The notes under the pieces: generated by a model
What the model was told of the DNA's origin: nothing
Database searches by the model: none
What the model saw: the letters and a program-made list of their open reading frames with translations, nothing else
In this document: in pieces, positions 1-8,350 of the stretch
How the letters are laid out: every line of letters begins with the position of its first letter
How positions within the stretch are numbered: position 1 is the stretch's first letter
Source: an uncultured Eubacteriales bacterium
GTDB lineage: Bacteria > Bacillota > Clostridia > TANB77 > CAG-508
Length of the DNA: 64,000 bases
Reading direction: 5' to 3'
Assembly (NCBI GenBank): GCA_905203305.1
Contig: CAJKVH010000003.1
Location: 1 to 64,000 of the forward strand
Position numbers and translations under genes: made by a program

Positions 1-55
1 GCGCGCGTGGTTTGGGACCATGAGGTCGCAGGTTCGATCCCTGTCACCTCGACCA
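1..55 (+). tRNA. tRNA-Pro (UGG), 3' part
   Basis: The 5' end lies outside the window. The visible part folds as an anticodon stem CGTGG/CCATG around loop TTTGGGA (anticodon UGG), a 5-nt variable loop, a T arm GCAGG-TTCGATC-CCTGT, a 7-nt acceptor strand and an encoded CCA at the end. This matches tRNA-Pro(UGG) of Firmicutes, which reads proline codons. Confidence 0.93.
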
Positions 56-100
56 TATAAAAGCAATTTTGAGAAAACTAAAAAAATTGCAAAAATTTGA

Positions 101-139
101 AAAAGTATTAGTCAAAGAAATTTGGCTAATACTTTTTTT
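101..139 (+). terminator. Intrinsic terminator after tRNA-Pro
   Basis: An inverted repeat (AAAGTATTAG / CTAATACTTT with a C-G and a G-T pair above it) closes a 10-nt loop and is followed by a T run. It probably ends the tRNA transcript. Confidence 0.8.
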
Positions 140-177
140 GTAGTTTTAAAAAATTCTATAAAGTAATTTTTATAAGA

Positions 178-210
178 AAAACCCCCACATCTTCAAAGTG
201 AAGTTGTAGG
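178..210 (-). terminator. Terminator of the radical-SAM gene
   Basis: A GC-rich hairpin (ACCCC, ACA and CTTC arms pairing with GAAG, TGT and GGGGT) sits just past the stop of the minus-strand gene. It is followed on that strand by TTTTTCTTAT, as expected for an intrinsic terminator. Confidence 0.75.
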
Positions 211-220
211 GGTGGGACGG

Positions 221-1063
221 TTAAATGTTTCTAAGATATGTCACCAAAGGCTCAAAAAGCGTCTTTTTGGCCTCAATTTCATGCGAAGGAACAATGCTTT
301 CTTTATCAGAATGAGTAAATCTGCTATGCAAAGTACCATCTGGATCGACATTATATTTCAAATGTCCAGGGTTAAGCTGCAGATTACCAAGGCGAACAAT
401 TACGCCATTGTCCATTTTGTAAGCAGCCTTATTGCCATCACAAAAAATTTCGGTTGTTGGAAGTTCAAGCAAGTGGTCATGAAGGTACGGTACGAACTGA
501 TTTTCATACGCATACGGGTTTACTGGATTCAAAGTTCTAACCTTGCATCCCATACCCAAATCCAAAGCTTTATTTACAACAGCCATCAAACTTTCCTCAT
601 TCGGATAGTTTGGAATAGTAGCCATAATATAAAGCTTAATTCTCGATTTCCATTTGGTCTGATCCTGAAACATAAAATCAAGACCGGGTTCATATGAAAA
701 GCGGATTTCATCAACAACTCCATCAAGCTGTTTTAAAACATCCATACGAATACCGTTGGTAAACATATTGACCTTAAAACCATCAGCTTTAGCAAGTTCT
801 GCAAACCGAACTACATTAGGATGAACTGTAGGTTCACCGCCATGTAAGTAGAGAGTTTGCATGTCTAATGCGTGTGCATGAGACATTGCTAAAATAAAAT
901 CTGATTCACTCATGTACTTATTAGAGTGAACATTTGGCTCGATGCAGTAAGGGCAAGCCTTATTGCATGCATAGGTCAGCAGAAAATAAATCTGCCGAAG
1001 ATCCTCATTTTCAAGAGGATGTGGTGTGATACCACACTTTAACGTGACTCTTTTTTTTGTCAT
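221..1063 (-). CDS. Radical SAM domain protein
   Basis: The protein carries the radical-SAM cluster motif CxxxCPYC (C-NKA-CPYC) near residue 33, then HGGEPTVHP and FTNGI segments typical of the SAM-binding part of the fold. It should bind a [4Fe-4S] cluster and cleave S-adenosylmethionine; the substrate is unknown. The C-terminus has no cysteine-rich SPASM-like region. A longer start at 1108 is open, but that ATG lies at the predicted transcription start. The ATG at 1063 has an AAAGGAC ribosome site, so I chose it. The gene is richer in GC than its neighbours and uses CGT, CGC and CGG for Arg (two in-frame CGG), unlike the host-like genes. Own promoter and terminator make it a single-gene unit, perhaps acquired. 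Confidence 0.8.
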   Translation of the reverse strand: MTKKRVTLKCGITPHPLENEDLRQIYFLLTYACNKACPYCIEPNVHSNKYMSESDFILAMSHAHALDMQTLYLHGGEPTVHPNVVRFAELAKADGFKVNMFTNGIRMDVLKQLDGVVDEIRFSYEPGLDFMFQDQTKWKSRIKLYIMATIPNYPNEESLMAVVNKALDLGMGCKVRTLNPVNPYAYENQFVPYLHDHLLELPTTEIFCDGNKAAYKMDNGVIVRLGNLQLNPGHLKYNVDPDGTLHSRFTHSDKESIVPSHEIEAKKTLFEPLVTYLRNI

Positions 1064-1081
1064 GTTTCTGTCCTTTCTTTG

Positions 1082-1106
1082 AAAAAAAATTACGAGGCTG
1101 TGCCTC
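1082..1106 (-). promoter_or_regulatory. Terminator-like hairpin in the radical-SAM leader
   Basis: On the minus strand a perfect 5-bp hairpin GAGGC-ACA-GCCTC is followed by GTAATTTTTTTTC, inside the roughly 47-nt leader. It looks like a short intrinsic terminator or attenuator just before the ribosome site. The function is inferred. Confidence 0.45.
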
Positions 1107-1116
1107 ATTCGAATAC

Positions 1117-1145
1117 ATTATACTTGATTTTTCATAGATTTTCAA
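1117..1145 (-). promoter_or_regulatory. Promoter of the radical-SAM gene
   Basis: On the minus strand TTGAAA, 17 bp, TATAAT. Transcription would start near 1110, which rules out the ATG at 1108 as a normal start. The promoter overlaps the 3' end of the upstream gene. Confidence 0.75.
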
Positions 1146-1683
1146 GGTTCAAGAAATAATTTAAAAATTTATCAGTAAAATCTTTTAATTTATTTTCCTT
1201 GCCATCTAATAATTTCATTAATTTGTTTGCTTCAAAATATGCGAGATCAAAATCTTCTTTAGTAATTTTAGATTCCTCAAGAGCAGATTTTAATTCATAT
1301 TCATCTAATAATAAAATTTTTCCATCAGGTCTTAAAATAACATCCAAATATAAATCATCCTCATAAGGAGATCCGTTTTCAAAACCAATATTTTTTGCCA
1401 CATCAAAATACCATTCAATTATTTCATTATTATCATTATAAAAAGCAGACAACTTAATTTTAGAATTATAGTCATAAAAACCAAGCAATTTATAATTATT
1501 ATCAACAATAGACTTTCCTTTAGGGGTAACAATTTTTATATCAGCATCTTTAAAATTGTAATAACTTACATCTCCTTTAAAATTATCATCATCAAAACTT
1601 TTTAATAAATAAATTAAATTACTATCAGGCTTTTTAACCTTGTGTCTGTTAGCATATCTCCTTTTTAATTCAGTATTTTCCAT
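1132..1683 (-). CDS. DUF402 family protein
   Basis: The segment from WYFDVAKNIG through SPYEDDLYLDVIL to the acidic PDGKILLLDEYEL is the signature of DUF402 proteins, the family of FomD and the nucleoside di/triphosphate phosphatase Ntdp. The conserved acidic residues are metal ligands in that family. At 183 residues it has the usual length. The ATG at 1683 has an AGAAAGAAG ribosome site. It lies 18 bp after the HAD-like gene in the same direction and is probably the last gene of the operon starting at 2522. The in vivo substrate cannot be told from sequence. Confidence 0.75.
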   Translation of the reverse strand: MENTELKRRYANRHKVKKPDSNLIYLLKSFDDDNFKGDVSYYNFKDADIKIVTPKGKSIVDNNYKLLGFYDYNSKIKLSAFYNDNNEIIEWYFDVAKNIGFENGSPYEDDLYLDVILRPDGKILLLDEYELKSALEESKITKEDFDLAYFEANKLMKLLDGKENKLKDFTDKFLNYFLNLENL

Positions 1684-1701
1684 AAAATCATCTTCTTTCT
1701 A

Positions 1702-2199
1702 TTAATTTATAAGCAATGTTGTAACATGTAAAGCTAAAACTTGTTCTTTTAAAATTTTTTTAGCATTAGTTAAAACATTAATATTATCATCAATTAAAAT
1801 TGCAATATCATTTTCAGTTAAGATATTTTTTATATAATTTGCTTTTACAATATTTACATTTTCTTTAGAACAATCGTTATTTTCTTCAGACAAAATTGTT
1901 ATATTTTCTTTCCTTATATAAGGCATATATTTATCAAGCCACTTAAATTTTTCAAGTTTCATAGAATTAGTTTTAGAACAGCTTAAAATATTAAGTTCAA
2001 TAAAAGGAAAATCCTTTAAAATTTCTTCTACTTTTTTAATAATAGGCAGAATAGGAGCTTTTTTTATATAATTTCCCTTTTCTAAATAACTTTGAGAAGA
2101 ATCAATAAGTAGTTCTACAACTGTTCCATCCATGTCCAAAAACAATTTAATATTTCTATTTTGTTTATAAAAAAAACGTATTTCATCTATTATATTCAT
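1702..2199 (-). CDS. HAD-like 5' nucleotidase family protein
   Basis: The N-terminus has the HAD motif I FLDMDGTVVEL (nucleophile Asp and acid/base Asp), and a later ILSCSK segment fits motif II. IAILIDDN near residue 140 supplies motif IV aspartates. This resembles small deoxyribonucleotidase-like HAD proteins. I chose the ATG at 2199, preceded by GGAG; the open frame extends four codons further. This ATG overlaps the TGA of the GIY-YIG gene as ATGA, a sign of coupled translation. Substrate unknown. Confidence 0.7.
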   Translation of the reverse strand: MNIIDEIRFFYKQNRNIKLFLDMDGTVVELLIDSSQSYLEKGNYIKKAPILPIIKKVEEILKDFPFIELNILSCSKTNSMKLEKFKWLDKYMPYIRKENITILSEENNDCSKENVNIVKANYIKNILTENDIAILIDDNINVLTNAKKILKEQVLALHVTTLLIN

Positions 2200-2522
2200 G
2201 TATTTCTCCATTCATTTAAATTAAAAATTCTATATCTTCTACAATCAATCTTTCCGCTAAAAAAACAAGAAAGTTTTTCACCAGCAATAAGTTTTTCCTT
2301 TTGAATTTTAGATAAATTCTTAATTTGATACTCCAACTTACAAGCTAAAGACTTATCTTTAGACTTCCAAGCAGCCTCAATTTTCATAACAGAGTGAGAC
2401 TTAGTATATTTAGCTCCATTTTTAGTTTTAAGTAAATGTTCATTAAATCTTTTCCTTAAGTCATTTGTCATACCAGTATATATAGAATTATCTTTACATC
2501 TTAACATATATGTATAATACAT
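2196..2522 (-). CDS. GIY-YIG nuclease family protein (UPF0213/YhbQ-like)
   Basis: A compact GIY-YIG domain fills the protein: YYTYMLRC at the N-terminus, SIYTGMTNDLRKRFNEH next, and LEYQIKNLSK later. This matches single-domain YhbQ/YazA-like proteins of about 90-110 residues, thought to be structure-related DNA nucleases. The start at 2522 is six codons inside the longest frame, because it has an AAGGTGG ribosome site and begins exactly at the conserved YYTYML. It is the first gene of a three-gene operon. Confidence 0.82.
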   Translation of the reverse strand: MYYTYMLRCKDNSIYTGMTNDLRKRFNEHLLKTKNGAKYTKSHSVMKIEAAWKSKDKSLACKLEYQIKNLSKIQKEKLIAGEKLSCFFSGKIDCRRYRIFNLNEWRNT

Positions 2523-2543
2523 AAAAAACCACCTTACCAAAAG

Positions 2544-2572
2544 ATTTTATAAAAAATATGTAAAAAAGTCAA
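2544..2572 (-). promoter_or_regulatory. Promoter of the GIY-YIG/HAD/DUF402 operon
   Basis: On the minus strand TTGACT, 17 bp, TAAAAT, ending about 22 bp before the chosen start. Confidence 0.65.
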
Positions 2573-2574
2573 CA

Positions 2575-2616
2575 AATAAAGCCACCCAAAACAATTACAT
2601 TTTAGGTGACTTTATT
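2575..2616 (-). terminator. Terminator of the GH13 gene
   Basis: Arms AATAAAG-C-CACC and GGTG-A-CTTTATT form a hairpin just downstream of the glycosidase stop. A T-rich run follows on the minus strand. Confidence 0.65.
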
Positions 2617-2619
2617 AAG

Positions 2620-4503
2620 TTACTTTCTAAGATAAAGGATACCAAAAGGACTGAGTTTCTTCAAGTTACTTCCATTTTCAGAAAGAATAACCTCAAAACC
2701 ATCAAGCCCTGTAAGAGGAACTTCTGTATTGGATTTATTAATAATACATCTAAAAGAGTGATCCTCTGTATATCGTTCCAAATCCAAAAGGTTGTCAGAA
2801 ACAACTCTTCTTCTAACTTCTCCTAAAGCTAAAATATCATAATTTTCAATTCTTTTTTTGTTAAGTTTAGAAAAGATATTATGAAGGTACTCAGGATAAT
2901 GTTTCCTAAAAACATAGTAAAGTTCAGGCAAAAGAAGAGGCTTCCTAGGAAATGGATCTTTATATCCCGTTTCGGCATTTTCAGTTCCCATCATGCAGGA
3001 AGGATTACCTGGAAGAATAAACAAAGGAGCAAGTGCTAGAGTTAATAGTCTAACACCTAATTCCAGCTCTTCTGGCGAAAGCTCGTCATTTTCAAATTCA
3101 AACTTTCTAAAACCATAAGTGTCAAAAGATCCGGGATGTCTCCAAGGTTTTTCAATATCCCAAATTCCTCCTACATAAGGATTAGAATTCATGCCTTTTC
3201 CAACAAGCATTGTTATTGCAGTTGGTGTATCATGAGTAGACAAAAAATTCAAATTCAGGTCGCAATATTCTTTTGGATATGTTGAGTAAATCGTATCAAA
3301 ATTATACTCAAAATGCTGTACATTACCAAAATGAAACCACTGAAGCAGTGCATCTGCCATAGGGTAATTCATAAATGAATTTACGCTTTCAGGAAAATGA
3401 TCTGCAATCTTCCATTTTTCATTGATGATGATTAAGTTTGGAAACTCAATTTTTAATGTTTTAAAAGAGTTTATATAATCATCAGAAAAAGTTTCGCCTA
3501 AGTCAAACCTAAACCCATCAACACCATGCTGAGCGAAGAATCTAGCAGCTTCAACGTGATATTTCCTAACTTCCGGATTATCCTTGTTCCATTCGATCAT
3601 ATCAGAAAAGATTGACCAAGTCCGATACGTTCCATCAGGATTTTTAATAAAATAATCCTTATAAGGAGAATTAGGATCTGTTGATGCTGATTTAAAAAAC
3701 TTCGAATGATATGAAACATGGTTGTTTACTAAATCAAGAATTATTAAAAATCCCATTTCATGAAGTTTGTTAATAAGGCTATCAAAATCATCTATATTTC
3801 CAAGCATTGGATCAATAGACTTCATATCTAATGGGTTATAGTGATGATTAGTTTCATCATGGTAAATAGGCATAAGATATATTGCATTAAAGCCAAGATC
3901 TCCAATATATTGAAGATTTTCTTCAATGCCCTTAATATTTCCGCCATAATAATAATCATTTCTGTATACTCCATCAGATCCAGGTTCCCAATCTGGCATA
4001 CGATCATTCCAGTCTTTAATTTTACGCCCGTCAGGATTAATAATGCCATTGCTACCAATAGCAAACCTATCTGGCATAATTTGATAGAAACTCCTATTAA
4101 GCCATTGTTCTGGAACACTAAAATTTGGATTAGAAACATCTAACTTCCAACAAAACTCGTTTGGGTAAAAAGTAGGAAGTTCCTCCAAAAGTTCATCACA
4201 AGTTCTAGACACATAAACTGATTTCCCTTCAAGTTTAAAAGTAAAATAGAACCAATAGTAACCTGATAAGTTAAAAGAAAAATCGGAAGATGTAAATGTG
4301 CTAAAAACCTTACCATCTTCATTAATCTTTTGAACATAGTTTAAAGAAACTTCTTTAACTACAGAATCAAAATGGTAAAAGACAATTTTAAGGTCTTCGA
4401 CATAACCATCATCTAAGATTTTTGTTATAACTCTAATCCGGTTATTTACAGTAAACATGCCTTCAGTAAAATAGAAACTAAAATATCCTCTTTTCTTTTT
4501 CAT
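2620..4503 (-). CDS. GH13 alpha-amylase family glycosidase (neopullulanase-like)
   Basis: A 627-residue cytoplasmic GH13 enzyme without signal peptide. Residues 1-130 form an N-terminal beta domain. The (beta/alpha)8 barrel starts at about 138 with SFYQIMPDRFA. GH13 conserved regions are visible: DLVNNH (about 257), GFRFDLGE with nucleophile Asp334, IINEKW with acid/base Glu362, and LSTHDTPT with Asp425. The layout suggests a neopullulanase, cyclomaltodextrinase or other maltodextrin hydrolase. Start ATG 4503 has a GAAAGGATG ribosome site. Arg codons include AGG, CGT and two in-frame CGG, unlike the host-like genes, so it may be acquired. It has its own promoter, possible operator and terminator. 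Confidence 0.88.
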   Translation of the reverse strand: MKKKRGYFSFYFTEGMFTVNNRIRVITKILDDGYVEDLKIVFYHFDSVVKEVSLNYVQKINEDGKVFSTFTSSDFSFNLSGYYWFYFTFKLEGKSVYVSRTCDELLEELPTFYPNEFCWKLDVSNPNFSVPEQWLNRSFYQIMPDRFAIGSNGIINPDGRKIKDWNDRMPDWEPGSDGVYRNDYYYGGNIKGIEENLQYIGDLGFNAIYLMPIYHDETNHHYNPLDMKSIDPMLGNIDDFDSLINKLHEMGFLIILDLVNNHVSYHSKFFKSASTDPNSPYKDYFIKNPDGTYRTWSIFSDMIEWNKDNPEVRKYHVEAARFFAQHGVDGFRFDLGETFSDDYINSFKTLKIEFPNLIIINEKWKIADHFPESVNSFMNYPMADALLQWFHFGNVQHFEYNFDTIYSTYPKEYCDLNLNFLSTHDTPTAITMLVGKGMNSNPYVGGIWDIEKPWRHPGSFDTYGFRKFEFENDELSPEELELGVRLLTLALAPLFILPGNPSCMMGTENAETGYKDPFPRKPLLLPELYYVFRKHYPEYLHNIFSKLNKKRIENYDILALGEVRRRVVSDNLLDLERYTEDHSFRCIINKSNTEVPLTGLDGFEVILSENGSNLKKLSPFGILYLRK

Positions 4504-4555
4504 ACATATTCATCCTTTCATAAAAAAATACATGATTAACTTGTTACCTACTGAA

Positions 4556-4569
4556 AAACCATTTGGTTT
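4556..4569 (-). promoter_or_regulatory. Possible operator of the GH13 gene
   Basis: The inverted repeat AAACC-ATTT-GGTTT lies just downstream of the -10 box, near the transcription start, where a repressor would act. It lacks the central CG of typical LacI-family sites, so the regulator is unknown. Confidence 0.35.
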
Positions 4570-4577
4570 ACAAATAT

Positions 4578-4606
4578 AATTTACTAGCTTTGTACTTTTT
4601 TGTCAA
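4578..4606 (-). promoter_or_regulatory. Promoter of the GH13 gene
   Basis: On the minus strand TTGACA, 17 bp, TAAATT. Confidence 0.65.
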
Positions 4607-4646
4607 TATTTATCGAGAAATATTAGACATTTTGAAGAAAAAAACA

Positions 4647-4700
4647 TTGACAGAAGTATATAAATATGGTATACTAATTAACTGAAACAGTATACTAGTA
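4647..4700 (+). promoter_or_regulatory. Promoter and candidate autoregulatory operator of the TetR gene
   Basis: TTGACA, 17 bp, TATACT (4647-4675). The motif GTATACTA occurs over the -10 box (4669) and again 20 bp later within AGTATACTAGT. Repeated GTATAC palindromes over a start site are the usual arrangement for a TetR-family regulator acting on its own gene; that role is inferred. Confidence 0.6.
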
Positions 4701-4728
4701 ACAAGGGAAAAATATCAAAAAGAAAGGG

Positions 4729-5322
4729 ATGAAAAATCAAGTGAAAAGGGACCAGGTAATAGAGGCAGCAAGAAAATTATTCCATAAATTTGGATTTCAA
4801 AAAGTATCTATGGATGAAATAGCAAAAGAAGCAGGGGTAACAAAAAAAACAATATATATGTACTTTGGAAGTAAAGAAGAATTGCTAAAATATTTTATAC
4901 AAGAAGAGATATCAAATATGGAAAAAATAGTAGAAAAAGTTGAAGCCAAAAACTTAGACTTCTTTGAAACAGTAAATCAGGCAATATACGAAATATTACA
5001 ATACAAAAAACAACAAGACTTTTTAAACATAATAGCAAAAGAAGCAGAATGGCTTAAAAAACCTATAATAATAGAAAGTCTAAGTATGATTGATGAAAAA
5101 ATACAAAACTACATAAAAAACAAATTACAAAAAGCAAAAGAAAAAGGATATATAGATTACATAGACTTAGATATAACAACATTCCTAATATACAAAATGT
5201 ATATAGCATTAATAATAGAATGGAATACAAAAGAGAAAAAAATAAATGAACAAATGCTGGCCCAAACAATTTCAGAAATTTTAAAAAAAGGATTAAGAAA
5301 GGAAGAAAAAAAGAATGAATAA
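4729..5322 (+). CDS. TetR/AcrR family transcriptional regulator
   Basis: An N-terminal helix-turn-helix of the TetR type is clear: IEAARKLFHKFGFQKVSM, DEIAKEAGVTKKTIYMYF, then GSKEELL. The rest is a helical ligand-binding domain rich in Lys and Glu, about 195 residues in all. The ATG at 4729 touches the AAAGGG ribosome site. A GTG at 4741 (VKRDQVIEAA) has better spacing and may be the true start. The stop overlaps the start of the YhgE/Pip gene, so this regulator probably controls its own operon. Confidence 0.88.
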   Translation: MKNQVKRDQVIEAARKLFHKFGFQKVSMDEIAKEAGVTKKTIYMYFGSKEELLKYFIQEEISNMEKIVEKVEAKNLDFFETVNQAIYEILQYKKQQDFLNIIAKEAEWLKKPIIIESLSMIDEKIQNYIKNKLQKAKEKGYIDYIDLDITTFLIYKMYIALIIEWNTKEKKINEQMLAQTISEILKKGLRKEEKKNE

Positions 5323-7558
5323 AATAAAAAATAGCAAAGCATTTAAAGCTATTATTTTTATTGTCGTTATGCTTATTCCATTAATATACAGTTTCTTTTA
5401 TTTAAAATCATATTGGAATCCTTATGGAAACTTAAGTGACATGAAAATAGCAGTTGTAAATAGCGATAAAGGAAAAGATGGCAAAAATCAGGGAAATGAA
5501 TTTGTACAAAGCTTAAAAGATAGCGGAACATTTAAAATATGTGAAGTAAGCAAAGAAGAAGCAGAAGAAGGGATGAAAAAAGGCAACTATTATGCAACAA
5601 TAGATGTACCAGAAAACTTTACCCAGTGTTTAGAAAGTGCATCAGAAGAAGACAAACAAATAGCACAAATAACATACAGTCCAAACCAAGCAACAAACTA
5701 CTTAGCAACACAAATTGTAAATAGTGCAGTAAAAACAATAGAATTAAGTTTACAATCAAAAGTAGACAAAGAAATAATTGCAAACTTAGCAAGCAAATTA
5801 AATGAAGTACCAGATAGCTTAGAACAAATAAGTGATGGAGCAGACACAATATTAAATGGAACAGAAAGTTTAAATGACGGAATAAAACAAATAAGTGATG
5901 GAACAGACACATTAAGCAATAGCTATAAAGAATTTGATGATGGAGTAAAATCAGCAGCAAATGGAAGCGAAAGCTTAAATGATGGTATACAACAAGTACA
6001 AAGTGGAGTAGATACATTGCAAAATGGTGGAAAATCACTAGATGATGCAGTTACAAAAATAAATGAAGGAGCAGATTCTTTATCATCACAAGGAAGTCAA
6101 GGAATAACAGCATTAGCAGAAGGAGCAAATTCATTAAATGAAGGTGCAAAAAATCTAAGCGAAGGAACAGAAAAATATGTTAACGGAGCAGATTTAGTAG
6201 CAGATGGAGCAATACAATATGTACAAAATAACGAAAATATAATGTCTGGAACAAAAAAATATATACAAGGTGCTAGCACATTAAATGCATCAACAAAACA
6301 ATTATTAGAAGCATTAGTTTCGACAGCAGAAACATCAAATGATCCAACAATTAAAGTATTTGCAGCAAAAGCACAAGGAATTTTAAATTATAAAATAGAT
6401 GATGTAAAAGTATATGACTTATTAGATACAACAGGAAATCAACTAACAGCAGGAATAAACAGTTTATCAGCTAAGGATGAAGAATTAATAGCTGGAGCAA
6501 AAAGCTTAAAAGCATCAGGAACACAAGTAAATCAAGGAGCAAAAGACTTATATAATGGAACACAAAGTTTAGTAAGTGGAACATCAGACTTAGGAAAAAT
6601 TACATCAGGAATTCAAAGTTTAAAAACAGCATTAACACAAGTAAAACAAGGAACAGTATCATTAAATAACGGAATAGGAACATTAAAACAAGGAACAAAT
6701 AAATTATCAGATGGAAGTGAAAGTTTAACAGAAGGACTTCAAAAATTAAGCACAAGTTCAAGTACAGTAGATGAAGCATTAAATACATTAAATGATGGTA
6801 CAAAAACAGCGTATGAAGGAAGCAATCAATTAGTAGAAGGAGTACAAACATTCAAAACAACAATAGATGAAGGACTAGAACAAACAAAAGAAGAATTAAA
6901 AGCATTAGATGGAATTGACGAATTCGGAGAAAATCCAGTAGAATTCAAAACAGAAGAATATGGAAAAGTAGACTCTTATGGAATTGCATTTACACCACTA
7001 TTCTTATGTATAGGATTATGGGTTGGAGCATTAATGGCGTATGTAGTATTATATTATGATCATGACAATCGTTTTGGAATATTTGGAATGAACGCAAAAA
7101 ATAAATTATTACAAAATATAATATATCTAGGACTTGGAGCAGTAGAAGGATTAGTTACAGGATTACTTTTAAAAGCAGGATTAGGTTATGAAATACAAAA
7201 TATCGGATTATATTACGCATCAAGCATTTTGATAGGAATTACATTTATGAGTATAATACAATTCTTAATAAGAAACTTTGGAGACATTGGAAAATTCTTA
7301 GCACTTATCATATTAGTATTACAACTTGCAGCAGCAGGAGGAACATTCCCAATAGAAACAATAGACAAAGGATTCCAAGCTATATCACCATATTTACCAA
7401 TGACATATTCAATAAAATTATTAAGAGAAATCTTAGTACCAACAGCATCAAATTATAAAGGAACATATATTGGAATACTACTTGGAATAACAATAGTTAC
7501 AATGTTAATAACATTTATTGTAGATATAATAAATAAAAATAAAAAACAAGAAAACTAA
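5315..7558 (+). CDS. YhgE/Pip domain membrane protein
   Basis: One N-terminal membrane helix (about residues 11-30) is followed by the YhgE/Pip N-domain (MKIAVVNSDKG, TFKICEVSKEEAEEGM, YYATIDVPENFT). Then comes a long extracytoplasmic stalk (about 160-560) of repeats built on LNDG, LSDG and LxxGxxxL. Five or six C-terminal membrane helices resemble the ABC-2 type transporter membrane domain. The family includes the lactococcal phage infection protein Pip and Bacillus YhgE; some relatives sit near ESX/type VII genes, none of which are seen here. The first codons overlap the TetR gene. Weak ribosome site, so translation is likely coupled. Confidence 0.88.
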   Translation: MNKIKNSKAFKAIIFIVVMLIPLIYSFFYLKSYWNPYGNLSDMKIAVVNSDKGKDGKNQGNEFVQSLKDSGTFKICEVSKEEAEEGMKKGNYYATIDVPENFTQCLESASEEDKQIAQITYSPNQATNYLATQIVNSAVKTIELSLQSKVDKEIIANLASKLNEVPDSLEQISDGADTILNGTESLNDGIKQISDGTDTLSNSYKEFDDGVKSAANGSESLNDGIQQVQSGVDTLQNGGKSLDDAVTKINEGADSLSSQGSQGITALAEGANSLNEGAKNLSEGTEKYVNGADLVADGAIQYVQNNENIMSGTKKYIQGASTLNASTKQLLEALVSTAETSNDPTIKVFAAKAQGILNYKIDDVKVYDLLDTTGNQLTAGINSLSAKDEELIAGAKSLKASGTQVNQGAKDLYNGTQSLVSGTSDLGKITSGIQSLKTALTQVKQGTVSLNNGIGTLKQGTNKLSDGSESLTEGLQKLSTSSSTVDEALNTLNDGTKTAYEGSNQLVEGVQTFKTTIDEGLEQTKEELKALDGIDEFGENPVEFKTEEYGKVDSYGIAFTPLFLCIGLWVGALMAYVVLYYDHDNRFGIFGMNAKNKLLQNIIYLGLGAVEGLVTGLLLKAGLGYEIQNIGLYYASSILIGITFMSIIQFLIRNFGDIGKFLALIILVLQLAAAGGTFPIETIDKGFQAISPYLPMTYSIKLLREILVPTASNYKGTYIGILLGITIVTMLITFIVDIINKNKKQEN

Positions 7559-7599
7559 AAAATAACATGGAGTGAATATTTACTCCATGTTATTTTTTA
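7557..7599. terminator. Bidirectional terminator between the YhgE and BI-1 genes
   Basis: A long perfect stem (AAATAACATGGAGT / ACTCCATGTTATTT) has a T run on the plus side and an A run on the other, so it can serve both convergent genes. Confidence 0.85.
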
Positions 7600-8277
7600 A
7601 TCTTTTCTGTTTCCAAAAATTGATAAAATTCTTAAGAAAATGTTAATGAAATCTAAATATAATTCCATAGCTCCATAAACATATAATTTCTCATCATCAC
7701 AAAAACCTTGATCATGCATAAGTTTAATTTTATTCATATCATAAATAGTTAATGCAGAAAATAAAATTAACATTGCCCAATTCAAAACTAGATCAAGCAT
7801 TGAACTTGTAATAAATAAGCTAATAATAGTCATTACAAGACCTACTATTAAAGCTACACTAAGAATTGTAGACCAACTAGAAAGATCTTTGTCAGTTTTA
7901 TATCCTAAGTAAGATAAAATTCCAAAGAATGCAGCTGTTGCAGCAAAGGCATATCCAATAGAAGTTATATCATAAACAGCAAATATAGTAGAAAGCGTAA
8001 ATCCATTTAAAAATGCATATCCAAAAAACATTACAGTTACAGCTGTAGGAGATGCTTTTGTAAAGAAAAGCGAAAATAAAATAACTACAACTACTTCTGC
8101 TATTGCTAATCCGAAAAATGCACCACTTTCAGCCATTTGAATATACATTCCAGAATAGTATGCATATACTGCTGTAATAGCACTTGCAAGTAAGCCTAAA
8201 AACATTCTAAAGAAAGTGTTAGTAAGTACAGAATTTGTATCCATTGTGCGTATTGCATCTGAATCATTAAAATCCAT
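7597..8277 (-). CDS. Bax inhibitor-1/YccA family membrane protein
   Basis: At 226 residues with seven hydrophobic segments, it matches bacterial Bax-inhibitor-1 proteins such as YccA and YetJ. The N-terminus (MDTNSVLTNTFFRMFLGLLA) and C-terminal segment (ALTIYDMNKIK, YGAMELYLDFINIFLRIL) are typical. YetJ relatives are pH-sensitive calcium leak channels; the role here is inferred. The ribosome site is a strong AAGGAGGTGA. Confidence 0.88.
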   Translation of the reverse strand: MDFNDSDAIRTMDTNSVLTNTFFRMFLGLLASAITAVYAYYSGMYIQMAESGAFFGLAIAEVVVVILFSLFFTKASPTAVTVMFFGYAFLNGFTLSTIFAVYDITSIGYAFAATAAFFGILSYLGYKTDKDLSSWSTILSVALIVGLVMTIISLFITSSMLDLVLNWAMLILFSALTIYDMNKIKLMHDQGFCDDEKLYVYGAMELYLDFINIFLRILSIFGNRKD

Positions 8278-8350
8278 AAACTCACCTCCTTAAACTTATA
8301 AAAATATTTTATATAATACCATAATTATAGGAAAAATACCATGATTTTCA

